Under the pieces are notes generated by a model. It was given only the letters and a program-made list of their open reading frames with translations. It ran no database searches and was not told where the DNA came from. Shown here piece by piece: positions 53,729-62,420 of a stretch of 64,000 bases of DNA. Source of the stretch: Candidatus Hydrothermarchaeum profundi (lineage in GTDB: Archaea; Hydrothermarchaeota; Hydrothermarchaeia; Hydrothermarchaeales; Hydrothermarchaeaceae); assembly GCA_002011125.2 (NCBI GenBank), contig MTMF02000009.1, positions 712,989-776,988 on the forward strand. The letters run 5' to 3'. The translations under genes and the position numbers were made by a program. Within the stretch, counting starts at the first letter, position 1. Each line of letters starts with the position of its first letter.

Positions 53729-54582
53729 TCTTCAAACTCCATATATAGGTAGTAGTTCACCGGCACTGTATTGGTTATAGCGAAATAGCTTTCATTGACG
53801 TAGGTTGAGAAGAATAGGAAGAAGTTTATCCCCAGCTCCTCGTTTATATCTACAATCCCGTATCTAGCTATTCCTGCCAGCTCAGCTGCCTTTGCTATCG
53901 CATCGCTTGTAGAGCCAATATTGTCTACTAGTCCAAGGCGGTAGGCTTCGAGCCCCATGTATATTGCTCCTTTTGCAAGCTCTTCCTTTGTGATGTTCAG
54001 CTTACTGCCTCTTTGCAGCATTACTGCATGGAGAAAGGTTTCTTGGGCGAGTTTTATGTTGTAAATGTGGTCTCTCCGTGAGAAGCCTGTCCTCTTAAAT
54101 GGTCCCGTTGATATGGTTTCTTCGTCCAGTTTTTCAGGCTTCGGTAGCCTTGATATCACTCCTATGCTACCTACGAAGGAAGCAGGCTTAGAGTATATGA
54201 GGTTTGAGGCAGATGCTATGTAATATGCCCCGCTCGCACCGATCTGATCAATGGAGGCTACCACCGGCTTGACCTTTCGCAACTCCAGCACGTTGAGGTA
54301 TACTTCTTCAGTAGCTGTGACTTCGCCTCCCGGGCTGTTTATCTCGAGAACCACTGCCTTAATATCGTCCCTGTCTCTCGCGTACCTCATCATCTCGGCT
54401 ATCTTGCTGGCAGTATCCATGCTCATTATCGAGGTATCTATTCTGATTATACCTACTTTTGGTTGCTCTATAATTTTTCCGGCTATAAAGTAGCCCGATA
54501 CTATGATTAAAATTATAAAGATATAGGATAGGCTTCTCCTGTGCTCGGAGTAGGCCTCCTTTATTTTATCAAGTTTCCCCAT
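53725..54582 (-). CDS. sppA: Signal peptide peptidase SppA (Ser/Lys protease)
   Basis: A 285-residue S49 protease with one N-terminal membrane helix. Visible: LEINSPGGEVTATEEVY, the catalytic Ser in QIGASGAYYIASAS, and the Lys of FKRTGFSRRD likely completing the dyad. It degrades leftover signal peptides and membrane fragments. Length is that of the short archaeal/bacterial form. It precedes the DUF4350 gene in an overlapping pair. Confidence 0.88.
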   Translation of the reverse strand: MGKLDKIKEAYSEHRRSLSYIFIILIIVSGYFIAGKIIEQPKVGIIRIDTSIMSMDTASKIAEMMRYARDRDDIKAVVLEINSPGGEVTATEEVYLNVLELRKVKPVVASIDQIGASGAYYIASASNLIYSKPASFVGSIGVISRLPKPEKLDEETISTGPFKRTGFSRRDHIYNIKLAQETFLHAVMLQRGSKLNITKEELAKGAIYMGLEAYRLGLVDNIGSTSDAIAKAAELAGIARYGIVDINEELGINFFLFFSTYVNESYFAITNTVPVNYYLYMEFEE

Positions 54583-54673
54583 TTGATTTAACTATGCTGG
54601 GGCGTATTTAAAATGTTTTTTCCTCATTAATGATACAAAAATATAAAAACTTAGGGAGATTCCTTTAAATCAT

Positions 54674-55210
54674 ATGATATTGGTTGCAATAACAGGTGCT
54701 AGCGGCACTGTTTATGGTGTAAGGTTGCTGGAGGTCCTCAGGAAGCTGGGTGTTGAAACTTCCTGCGTGGTCTCTGATGCTGCAAGGAAGCTTATAAAGC
54801 ATGAAGTTGGTGAGGCGAACATACTTAGGGACTGTTATAGTGAGGATGACCTTGAAGCTCCTTTCTCCAGCGGCTCTTATGGCTTGGATGCGATGGTTAT
54901 AGTCCCATGCAGCATGAAGACTCTGTCAGCTATTGCTAATGGGTACTCCTCAAGTCTGATAACTAGGAGCGCGGATGTCCTTATAAAAGAGAATAGGAAG
55001 TTAATCCTTGTGCCTAGAGAAACGCCTCTTAACGCTATTCATCTGGAGAATATGCTGAAGCTCGCAAGGCTCGGGGTAACTATCTTGCCGGCTATGCCTG
55101 CCTACTATCATAAGCCCGAGAAGGTTAGTGACCTGGTGGATTTCATAGTTGGCAAAATCCTTGACTCCCTTGGTATAGAGAACAGTCTTTACAAGAGATG
55201 GGGGAAATGA
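54674..55210 (+). CDS. ubiX: UbiX flavin prenyltransferase (prenyl-FMN synthase)
   Basis: A 178-residue flavoprotein: ITGASGTVYGVRLLEVL, PCSMKTLSAIANGYSSSLITRSADV, and LVPRETPLNAIHLENMLKLA are the UbiX signature. It makes prenylated FMN, the cofactor of UbiD-type decarboxylases. The next gene, overlapping by a few nt, is such a decarboxylase, so the two form a cofactor-enzyme pair for the archaeal mevalonate pathway. Confidence 0.95.
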   Translation: MILVAITGASGTVYGVRLLEVLRKLGVETSCVVSDAARKLIKHEVGEANILRDCYSEDDLEAPFSSGSYGLDAMVIVPCSMKTLSAIANGYSSSLITRSADVLIKENRKLILVPRETPLNAIHLENMLKLARLGVTILPAMPAYYHKPEKVSDLVDFIVGKILDSLGIENSLYKRWGK

Positions 55211-56460
55211 GGAGATTTCTGAGGAAAGATTTGGTTATTAAGGATGAAGTCTCTACAGAGTATGAGGTATCTAAGATACTCTTCCATAACCAGGATAAGA
55301 CTGTATTTTTTGAGAAGCTCAGAGGGTACCCAGAGTTTAAGATGGTAGGCAATTTGGTGCCGTCTAGGGAGAGAATGTGTGATGCCCTTGGAACCACTAA
55401 GAATGGGTTTATAGCTCACGTGTCTAATGCTCTTAAAAACCCCGTGGAGCCAGTGGTGGTTGAGGATATGAGGGCTACAATTGAGAAAAAAAGCCTAGAT
55501 GACTTGCCTATCCCCAAGTATTTCGAGAAGGACGCAGGGAATTATATAACCTCTGGTATAGTTATAGCCGAAGATGAAGAGTTAGGCAGGAATGTCTCTG
55601 TGCATAGAATGCAGGTTATTAGTAAGCGGAGGTTCGCAATTAGGCTGGTCGAGCGTCATCTTTACGAGTATTATAAGAAGGCAGAAGAAGGGGATAGGCC
55701 CCTTGAGGTTGCGGTGGCGCTGGGGGTTCATCCTGCTGTGATGTTCGCATCCTCATACTCTGTGCCAGCGGGTTATGACGAGTTTAAGCTTGCGTCTTCG
55801 CTTTTAGGCAGAGCCCTTGAAATTGCTAGGTGCGAGACTGTTGATCTCTACGTGCCTGCTGAGAGCGAGATCGTTATTGAGGGCCGGATACTTCCCTATG
55901 AGAGGGTTGATGAGGGTCCATTCGTTGATATTACAGGCACGTATGATGCTGTGAGAAAGCAGCCAGTATTAGAGGTAACTCGGATTGTTCATAGAGAAGA
56001 CGCTATATACCATGCTCTTCTTCCTTCTGGCAGGGAGCACAAGGTCTATATGGGCATGCCGCAGGAGCCTAGGATATTCGAGGCAGTATCTAAGGTAGCT
56101 CGTCCTGTTAGCGTCTGTCTAACTGAAGGAGGATGTAATTGGCTTCACGGTGTTGTCTCGATTTCCAAGGAGAGGGAGAATGATGGGAGGAGGGCTATTT
56201 ATGCTGCTTTAGAGGGTCATCCAAGTATGAAGCATGTTGTGGTAGTGGACGAGGATATAGATGTTTTTAATCCTGCCGAGGTAGAGTTCGCTATAGCGAC
56301 AAGGTTCCAAGGCAATAGAGATATCGTGATGATAGAGAATGTTAGGGGCTCTTCTCTTGATCCAAGCGCTAACAAGACAGGGCTTACCACCAAGCTGGGA
56401 TTAGATGCTACTATACCTCTTAGCGGCCGGGATGACTACGTTAGGGCTAAGATTCCTTGA
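55207..56460 (+). CDS. UbiD-family decarboxylase, probable anhydromevalonate phosphate decarboxylase
   Basis: About 417 residues from ATG 55207, which overlaps the ubiX stop (ATGA); ATG 55198 is an alternative. UbiD features: RNVSVHRMQVISKRRFAIRLVERH (prenyl-FMN and Arg-Glu site), EIVIEGRILPYERVDEGPFVDITGTY, and DEDIDVFNPAEVEFAIATRFQ. With ubiX upstream and the phosphomevalonate dehydratase subunit downstream, the substrate is most likely trans-anhydromevalonate 5-phosphate, the archaeal pathway first shown in Aeropyrum. Confidence 0.88.
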   Translation: MRRFLRKDLVIKDEVSTEYEVSKILFHNQDKTVFFEKLRGYPEFKMVGNLVPSRERMCDALGTTKNGFIAHVSNALKNPVEPVVVEDMRATIEKKSLDDLPIPKYFEKDAGNYITSGIVIAEDEELGRNVSVHRMQVISKRRFAIRLVERHLYEYYKKAEEGDRPLEVAVALGVHPAVMFASSYSVPAGYDEFKLASSLLGRALEIARCETVDLYVPAESEIVIEGRILPYERVDEGPFVDITGTYDAVRKQPVLEVTRIVHREDAIYHALLPSGREHKVYMGMPQEPRIFEAVSKVARPVSVCLTEGGCNWLHGVVSISKERENDGRRAIYAALEGHPSMKHVVVVDEDIDVFNPAEVEFAIATRFQGNRDIVMIENVRGSSLDPSANKTGLTTKLGLDATIPLSGRDDYVRAKIP

Positions 56461-56468
56461 GGTTTAAG

Positions 56469-57596
56469 ATGTATTTGACTAAGGAAGAAGAAAGGATACT
56501 GGATGGAGAAGAAGGGGAAGGCCTTCAAAAGGCCATGGAGATACTTGTAGCTCTGGGTGAAATTAACGAGGCGGATAGACTTATGCCCATTTCTAGTGCT
56601 CAAGTGAGCGGTGTGTCTTATAAGACTATTGGTGATGCTGGACTAGAGTTTCTATCTGATATGGCCTCGACAGGTGCTAGGGTAAGAGTGCTTACTACTC
56701 TCAATCCGATGGGTGTAGATCCCTCTATCTGGAGGGAGCTGGGTTATAGGGAGGATTTCGTAAATAAGCAGATGAGGATTGTTAACGCGTATAAGGCTAT
56801 GGGGATACTGCTTTCATGTACATGTACGCCTTATCTGATAGGTAACCTGCCTACAAGAGGGGAGCATATAGCTTGGGCGGAATCCAGCGCTGTTGTGTTT
56901 GCTAACTCTGTGTTAGGTGCGAAGACTAATCGGGAGAGCGGGGTCTCTGCGTTGGCCTCAGCTTTGATCGGGGAAGCCCCCTGTTATGGCCTTCACTTGG
57001 ATGAGAATAGAAATCCGACCATCACTATCGAGGTTGATGCGGAGTTAAAAAATCAATCCGATTATGCCGCTCTAGGATACTATGTTGGTAAAAGCTTTGG
57101 TGGGATACCTCTATTCAAAGGGATTAAGCCTGGCATGGAGGAGATGAAGGCGCTTGGGGCAGCGTTAGCTGTAGGCTCTATATCAATGTTTTATGTAGAT
57201 GGTATAACCTATTCGGGTAGTGCGCTTGGCGATAAGATAAATGTGGGTATAGAGGAGCTCAGAAATTCCTATGAGTCCCTTACTAATACGGAGGACGTGG
57301 ACGTGGTCTGCGTCGGATGTCCTCATTACAGCTTAAAGGAGATTCAAGAGGTCTTGCAAGCGAAGCCGAGTAGGGATATATGGATTTTTACTTGCAGGCA
57401 GAATAAGGTGCTCTTTGAAAAGAAGTTAGATGAAAATATCAAGATTATAGCTGACACTTGCATGGTGGTTTCTCCCTTAGAGGATCTTGGCATATCTAGT
57501 ATAGGAGTAAATTCTGCTAAAGCAGCTTTTTACTCTGCTAATCTTTCTGGCCTTAAAGTTAGGTTTGACTCTCTAGAGAATATGCTGAAGCTTTAA
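56469..57596 (+). CDS. Phosphomevalonate dehydratase large subunit (aconitase X catalytic)
   Basis: About 375 residues from ATG 56469 (GAGGT 5 nt upstream; TTG 56457 would overlap ubiD). Matches DUF521/AcnX: ISSAQVSGVSYKTIGDAGLEFL, LLSCTCTPYLIGNLPTRGEHIAWAESSAVVFANSVLGAKTNRE, and CVGCPHYSLKEI with Cys ligands for the Fe-S cluster. With the small subunit (62380-62775) it dehydrates 5-phosphomevalonate. The product feeds the UbiD enzyme of this operon. Confidence 0.92.
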   Translation: MYLTKEEERILDGEEGEGLQKAMEILVALGEINEADRLMPISSAQVSGVSYKTIGDAGLEFLSDMASTGARVRVLTTLNPMGVDPSIWRELGYREDFVNKQMRIVNAYKAMGILLSCTCTPYLIGNLPTRGEHIAWAESSAVVFANSVLGAKTNRESGVSALASALIGEAPCYGLHLDENRNPTITIEVDAELKNQSDYAALGYYVGKSFGGIPLFKGIKPGMEEMKALGAALAVGSISMFYVDGITYSGSALGDKINVGIEELRNSYESLTNTEDVDVVCVGCPHYSLKEIQEVLQAKPSRDIWIFTCRQNKVLFEKKLDENIKIIADTCMVVSPLEDLGISSIGVNSAKAAFYSANLSGLKVRFDSLENMLKL

Positions 57597-57670
57597 AATC
57601 TATTTATTGATATCTTGCCGAAAAATATAAATTCTCGGTAGGTCTTTATAAAGGATGGTGCAAAAAGGAG

Positions 57671-57713
57671 ACTCACCTGAGAAGCCTTCTGAAAGGAGGA
57701 AAATCAGGCGAGT
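57671..57713 (+). promoter_or_regulatory. Hairpin in the CRISPR leader
   Basis: ACTCACCTGA (57671-57680) pairs with TCAGGCGAGT (57704-57713) in nine of ten positions, and CCTT/AAGG can close an inner stem. It ends 29 nt before the first repeat. It may be a leader integration or transcription signal, or a small RNA. Confidence 0.35.
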
Positions 57714-57742
57714 TTAGGCGAAAATAAGGAATTTTATAGCCT

Positions 57743-59123
57743 GTTGCAGAAGTCGATCTAGTAAAACAAGGATTGAAACATTCTCTGTCGGTGCTATTGG
57801 TGTTAGCTATTTCGGTTGTTGCAGAAGTCGATCTAGTAAAACAAGGATTGAAACCTAATATGTTGTAATGTAACTCAAAACCAACTTTTAAGTTGCAGAA
57901 GTCGATCTAGTAAAACAAGGATTGAAACGTTTCTAACTGGGATTTATCATTTACAAGAACAAAAAGTTGCAGAAGTCGATCTAGTAAAACAAGGATTGAA
58001 ACTTAACAAAAGAAGTAGGTGGTGAGCTTGTTGTTTAGTAAGTTGCAGAAGTCGATCTAGTAAAACAAGGATTGAAACATTTCCCCATGGAGGCAATGGT
58101 TAGAGAGGTACGGGTGTTGCAGAAGTCGATCTAGTAAAACAAGGATTGAAACATCATCATAGAGTACCTTACCCTGAACTCTATCCTTGGCTCAAGTTGC
58201 AGAAGTCGATCTAGTAAAACAAGGATTGAAACTTGTAATTCGTTCCACATATAGGATAGATACATGTCTGGTTGCAGAAGTCGATCTAGTAAAACAAGGA
58301 TTGAAACAGTCGCAGTGTATCTCTGTATTCAATGTCTAAATCAAGTTGCAGAAGTCGATCTAGTAAAACAAGGATTGAAACCTTGCTGATGTCTTTCTTA
58401 TGTATTTCTTTTGTCTAATTCGTTGCAGAAGTCGATCTAGTAAAACAAGGATTGAAACTTGTAATTCGTTCCACATATAGGATAGATACATGTCTGGTTG
58501 CAGAAGTCGATCTAGTAAAACAAGGATTGAAACCCAACAATCCTTACAACATTTCTCACAAATAAATGTGTTGCAGAAGTCGATCTAGTAAAACAAGGAT
58601 TGAAACCTAACAGTGCAACGGTATATATTATATCGCCTAACACGTTGCAGAAGTCGATCTAGTAAAACAAGGATTGAAACATGTCTTTTCGGTAAATTCG
58701 GCGATATGCGGCGTCGAATGTTGCAGAAGTCGATCTAGTAAAACAAGGATTGAAACCCGAGGATCTCGCTACGATGAGCCGGGAAGAAGTCAGTTGCAGA
58801 AGTCGATCTAGTAAAACAAGGATTGAAACCCAGATATCGCCCCGGCTCTCTTCCCAAAATGGAAGGTTGCAGAAGTCGATCTAGTAAAACAAGGATTGAA
58901 ACAATTGATATCTCCACGGTAAATTATTGAGAATTTTCTGGGTTGCAGAAGTCGATCTAGTAAAACAAGGATTGAAACCTAAGCTTGTATGTCTTCATAA
59001 AAAAACATTAATATTGTTGCAGAAGTCGATCTAGTAAAACAAGGATTGAAACGAGTAGATAGGGTCTTCAGCTGGAGCCTTCAAGGCGTTGTAAAAGAGT
59101 AAATAGCGGATGGGAATTGAAAA
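57743..59123 (+). CRISPR. CRISPR array: 18 intact 37-nt repeats plus one degenerate end repeat
   Basis: The repeat is 37 nt (starts GTTGCAGAAGTCGATC, ends AAGGATTGAAAC). Starts: 57743, 57818, 57892, 57966, 58042, 58116, 58196, 58271, 58345, 58422, 58497, 58570, 58644, 58720, 58793, 58866, 58942, 59016; all look identical. Spacers are 35-43 nt. A worn repeat at 59088-59123 (GTTGTAAAAG...ATTGAAA) closes the array, so the leader is on the left. The GAAAC end is typical of type I or III repeats. Spacers 7 (58233-58270) and 10 (58459-58496) are identical. No cas gene is in the window. Confidence 0.98.
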
Positions 59124-59186
59124 ATGGCCTTTAGGGCCTACTAAGAATGGCATGGAAATATATGTTATGATATATACTCTCCTTTT

Positions 59187-59594
59187 TCATAGATTTTCAG
59201 GATGCTTGTAACCTAGCTTTTTCATAACGAATCTTCTTACTTCTTTAGTCATTTTTATGGCTTCTTCTGCTTCTTCATTAGTTGGTTCGAGGAGAGTAGG
59301 ATACCTGAACTCTGCCGCATACTCTTTAAACTTTTCTAGGTTCAATTGACGAAGCTTTTCAAAATCTCTTTCACTTTCTATGCACAAGCTCAGTAGGTCA
59401 AGTATATCATGCGTCTTTCTAAATCTGATTTGTTTTGATATCAAATATGCTTTTAAGTACTTTTCTGCGGCTTGCTGTGCGTGGAATGTTATAACCCATG
59501 GCTCTTCTCCATAATTAAGGAGCCTTCTTGCTACTCTCAGCTCTGTTTCCGCTCTATTGAACCATCTATCTACTTCCTCCTTCACTTCGTTCAA
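59187..59594 (-). CDS. HEPN-domain protein (toxin of HEPN/MNT pair)
   Basis: A 135-residue helical HEPN protein. ITFHAQQAAEKYLKAYLISKQ is the core helix, and RFRKTHDI gives the RX4H RNase motif (Arg57, His62). HEPN proteins of such pairs cleave RNA and are held in check by the partner nucleotidyltransferase. Its start overlaps the partner stop by 4 nt. Lies next to the CRISPR array. Confidence 0.9.
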   Translation of the reverse strand: MNEVKEEVDRWFNRAETELRVARRLLNYGEEPWVITFHAQQAAEKYLKAYLISKQIRFRKTHDILDLLSLCIESERDFEKLRQLNLEKFKEYAAEFRYPTLLEPTNEEAEEAIKMTKEVRRFVMKKLGYKHPENL

Positions 59595-59941
59595 AGCGTT
59601 ACACCTTCCTCAGATGCCTCATTTGCTATAGTGTTTACAACATTTTTTTTTCTCTCAAAAGTTTCTCTATCAATTATTATTAAATCAACTTTAATACCAT
59701 ATTCACGTAGTCTTCTTATTGTTTCAATGTAAAAATGCCAGAATGTGTTTCGGTCCACCTTCTCGTTGGTTGTTACCAGTATATCCCAGTCAGAATATTC
59801 TTTAGCCTCCTCACTTGCTCTTGAACCAAACAGGATTATCCTATAAATCTTTATATTGTATTTTTTTGCGGCTTTTAAAATGGTAGTCCTTATTTTCGTA
59901 ATGGCATCTTTATCTATTTCTCTTATCATAGAATTTTCCAT
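59591..59941 (-). CDS. MNT-domain nucleotidyltransferase (antitoxin of HEPN/MNT pair)
   Basis: A 116-residue minimal nucleotidyltransferase: IILFGSRASEEAKEYSDWDILV has the GS and DxD metal motifs, and VDLIIIDRETF the third Asp. In characterised pairs the enzyme adds AMP to the HEPN toxin to silence it. First gene of the two-gene operon. An alternative start is Met5. Confidence 0.9.
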   Translation of the reverse strand: MENSMIREIDKDAITKIRTTILKAAKKYNIKIYRIILFGSRASEEAKEYSDWDILVTTNEKVDRNTFWHFYIETIRRLREYGIKVDLIIIDRETFERKKNVVNTIANEASEEGVTL

Positions 59942-59984
59942 ATTGTAGGCCCATTATGTTAACATTGGGTTAAATATATCAAGC

Positions 59985-60176
59985 TTACGTGAAGTTACCG
60001 AAAAATTTCAAGTCACAATCCCTAAGTTGAGGAAGGCATATAATCTCAAGACAGTTACGCTTGTCTCTTTTATTCCTAAAAAAGATGAAAGAAAAATTCA
60101 TCGATACCATAATTACCAACAAAACTCATTTTGGAAAGGTGGAGACATAAAAGTAATACCGAGGGGATACCGATGA
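59985..60176 (+). pseudogene. AbrB/SpoVT-type antitoxin remnant
   Basis: The frame reads EVTEKFQVTIPKLRKAYNLK, close to the AbrB/SpoVT core (VTxKGQVTIPKxxRxxxNLxxGD) but with the Gly replaced by Phe and the GD missing. The frame is open upstream yet has no ATG, GTG or TTG before the motif. The rest to the stop at 60174 is unlike the family. Probably the decayed relic of a toxin-antitoxin pair. Confidence 0.5.
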
Positions 60177-60301
60177 ATATTCTTAAGGCTCTTTAGCTTA
60201 TTGATCTGGTTATATTAAAATTTAATCAAGAGGTTTTTATAAACATCTATCTTTGATAAGATTATAATTATAAGTTAGTTCATAGTATATGGAAAGAGAA
60301 A

Positions 60302-61010
60302 ATGGGAGTAGTTGAAACTGAGAGTTTCAGTCCAACTTGCACAGCAAAGTCAGAGGCTGTTTTAAATAGTATCAGTGCCCTCATAGATTTAAATACTAAG
60401 AAAGGGAACACTCTCAATGAAGAAGAGGACCAGATACGTAAGTTTATTTTATATAAATTTCCAGAGCTCTGCAGAGCTCCCACTGCTGAAGAAATTGGCA
60501 GAGCTTTTAATATGCCTTTAAATTCCATCGTAAAAATCTTGAGAAGGTTAAATGAGTTAGATATCATCTATTTGGATATTAACTCAAACATGATTCTTGG
60601 AGCTTACCCTTTTTCTAGTACCCCTACTGCACATCAAGTTATCCTAAAAGGCGAACATCGAGAGGGCCGGGTATATGCTATGTGCGCTATTGATGCTTTA
60701 GGAGTGCCCTTTATGTTTGAGAAGGATGTGGATATCCATTCTTCGTGCGGTTTCTGCAGTAAGGAAGTGTCACTAAAAGTTTGTGATGGAAAGATCGTGT
60801 CATAATAAGCCTAAAGGGACTGTTATATGGATAGGTTTTGAGTGTAGAGAGCGAGCCGCTACATCTATCTGCACAGTTTTAACCTTTTTATGTACTGATG
60901 AACATCACAAAAAATGGATTGCTGCGAATCCATATGAAAAGAGGGAGATTCTTAATTTATCAGAAGCTCTTTACGTGGGGAAAGAAATTTTTGAGGATTT
61001 CTTAAAGTAA
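60302..61010 (+). pseudogene. Frameshifted merB-like (alkylmercury lyase family) gene
   Basis: Two overlapping frames make one MerB-like protein. The first (60302-60805) has a winged-helix N-terminus and YAMCAIDALGVPF, with Cys128 and Asp131 matching MerB Cys96 and Asp99. The second (open from before 60783 to 61010) continues with GTVIWIGFECRERAATSICTVLTFLC, whose Cys after TSI matches MerB Cys159, then WIAANPYEKREILNLSEAL. A one-base shift near 60785-60815 separates them. All three catalytic residues are present if the frames are joined. This may be a pseudogene, recoding or a sequencing error; the real substrate of archaeal MerB-like proteins is uncertain. Confidence 0.75.
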
Positions 61011-61337
61011 ACAGTTTTTTATTGAGAAATTTTGGTTTTTATATGCTTTGAGGCACGTTTTTGTGAGAAAATAATGTTTTTTGCATCGAGGTATCTGTCA
61101 TGGCTTTCCTAGTATACTTAGGATATTCTCTAGCGTGCTTGTCCTGCAATCTATGCTGAGCAAGCATATTTAACGATAGATAGAGGTTTGATCGAGTACT
61201 TAGGAAACGTGCTAAAGAGAAGAGGATAATTTCGTAGAAAAATATGATGGTATAACCTATTTACATAAGGTAGAAGTTAATTTATCCCAAAACATGTGAC
61301 TAAAACTTTATTTAGCTGTGTTCGAGGGTGATATAAA
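61011..61337. other. 327-nt intergenic region without recognised gene
   Basis: No convincing ORF, tRNA or repeat was found. Short frames exist but lack ribosome sites. The right end holds the GAGGGTGAT site of the next gene. It probably contains that gene's promoter. Confidence 0.4.
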
Positions 61338-62420
61338 TTGAAGCTCCTCTTAATTGCTCCTACTACAAGGGCTATGGCAGAGTCCGCTGTTAAGGCTGGC
61401 TATGATTTTTTTACTATAGACTTCTTTGGGGACTTAGATCAAAAGGCGATTTGTTTGAATTACTCCCTTAGAGAAAAGAACTTGAATTACACAATAGAAG
61501 AACTCTACAGGGTGTCTGAGCCTCTTGATTTCACGCATGTAGTTTACGGTGCAGGATTTGAGAATCATCCTGAGTTGGTAGAAAAGTTTGAGGAAAAATG
61601 TACCGTGCTCGGCAATGACGCTAAAACCTTACGCAAAGTTAGAAATTGGAGGTATTTTTTTAAGAAAGCGAGCAAACTTGGGATATCAACTCCTAACACC
61701 GAGATAGTATCTGCTGAAGAGCTACACGATCTGGAAGGAAGAATAGCTAAGTCGGTTAGGAGTGGTGGAGGACATCACATATTTACATCTAAGGAAGAGA
61801 TTATGGAAGGGGAGTTCTTAGTACAAGAGGTCGTGGAGGGTATGCCTGTTTCTTCTTCTATTATATGTTCTCCTACCGAGTGCCGATATCTGGGAGCGAA
61901 TGAGCAGCTCATAGGGGATGAGACTGGCAGGTTCAAGTATTGCGGCAATATCTCGCCAGCAGATGTTGACCTTGAGGAAGTCTCCCTAAAGATAGCTGAT
62001 GAGTTTAATCTCAGAGGACTAAACGGTATAGATTTTATTTGTGGTGATGAAGTTTACTTGCTAGAAGTGAACCCTCGGATAACCGGTGCTATGGAGGTTA
62101 TGGAGAAGGCGTATAACATCAACCTCCTAGACCTACATATTAAGGCATGCCTCGGAGAGCTAGCAGTAGGCGATATCGGTAGCATGGGATATTATGGAAA
62201 AAAAATTATATATGCACCGAGGGACTTGTTTTTTAATATAGAGGCAGTTGCTTTCATCAAAGACATTCCACATCAGGGCGAGTTTATACCTGAGGGTAGC
62301 CCGGTATGCACAGTGATAGGTCACGGGAGCACTAGAGATGAATGCTATAAGGATCTCATAGCAAAGGAGAAGATGATACGTGAGAGTCTACGGGAGAGTT
62401 ATCTCAAGAGGCAAGGCTGA
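61338..62420 (+). CDS. ATP-grasp ligase, probable MfnD (tyramine-glutamate ligase)
   Basis: A 360-residue ATP-grasp protein. Start TTG 61338 has GAGGGTGA upstream. MKLLLIAPTTRAMAESAVKAGYDFFTIDFFGDLDQ is the N-terminal Rossmann part; KSVRSGGGHHIF, EFLVQEVVEGMPVSSSI and GLNGIDFICGDEVYLLEVNPRITGAMEV give the ATP and metal site. The family includes MfnD, which joins glutamate to tyramine in methanofuran synthesis. Ftr in the same window makes methanofuran likely. It overlaps the next gene by 41 nt if that gene starts at GTG 62380. Confidence 0.75.
   Translation: MKLLLIAPTTRAMAESAVKAGYDFFTIDFFGDLDQKAICLNYSLREKNLNYTIEELYRVSEPLDFTHVVYGAGFENHPELVEKFEEKCTVLGNDAKTLRKVRNWRYFFKKASKLGISTPNTEIVSAEELHDLEGRIAKSVRSGGGHHIFTSKEEIMEGEFLVQEVVEGMPVSSSIICSPTECRYLGANEQLIGDETGRFKYCGNISPADVDLEEVSLKIADEFNLRGLNGIDFICGDEVYLLEVNPRITGAMEVMEKAYNINLLDLHIKACLGELAVGDIGSMGYYGKKIIYAPRDLFFNIEAVAFIKDIPHQGEFIPEGSPVCTVIGHGSTRDECYKDLIAKEKMIRESLRESYLKRQG

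Noticed and set aside
58735-58917. 60-codon minus-strand frame
   Set aside because: It lies wholly within CRISPR repeats and spacers and contains translated repeat sequence.
57743-59123. cas genes belonging to the array
   Set aside because: None of the neighbouring proteins matches a Cas family; HEPN/MNT is a toxin-antitoxin pair, not Csm6 or Csx1.
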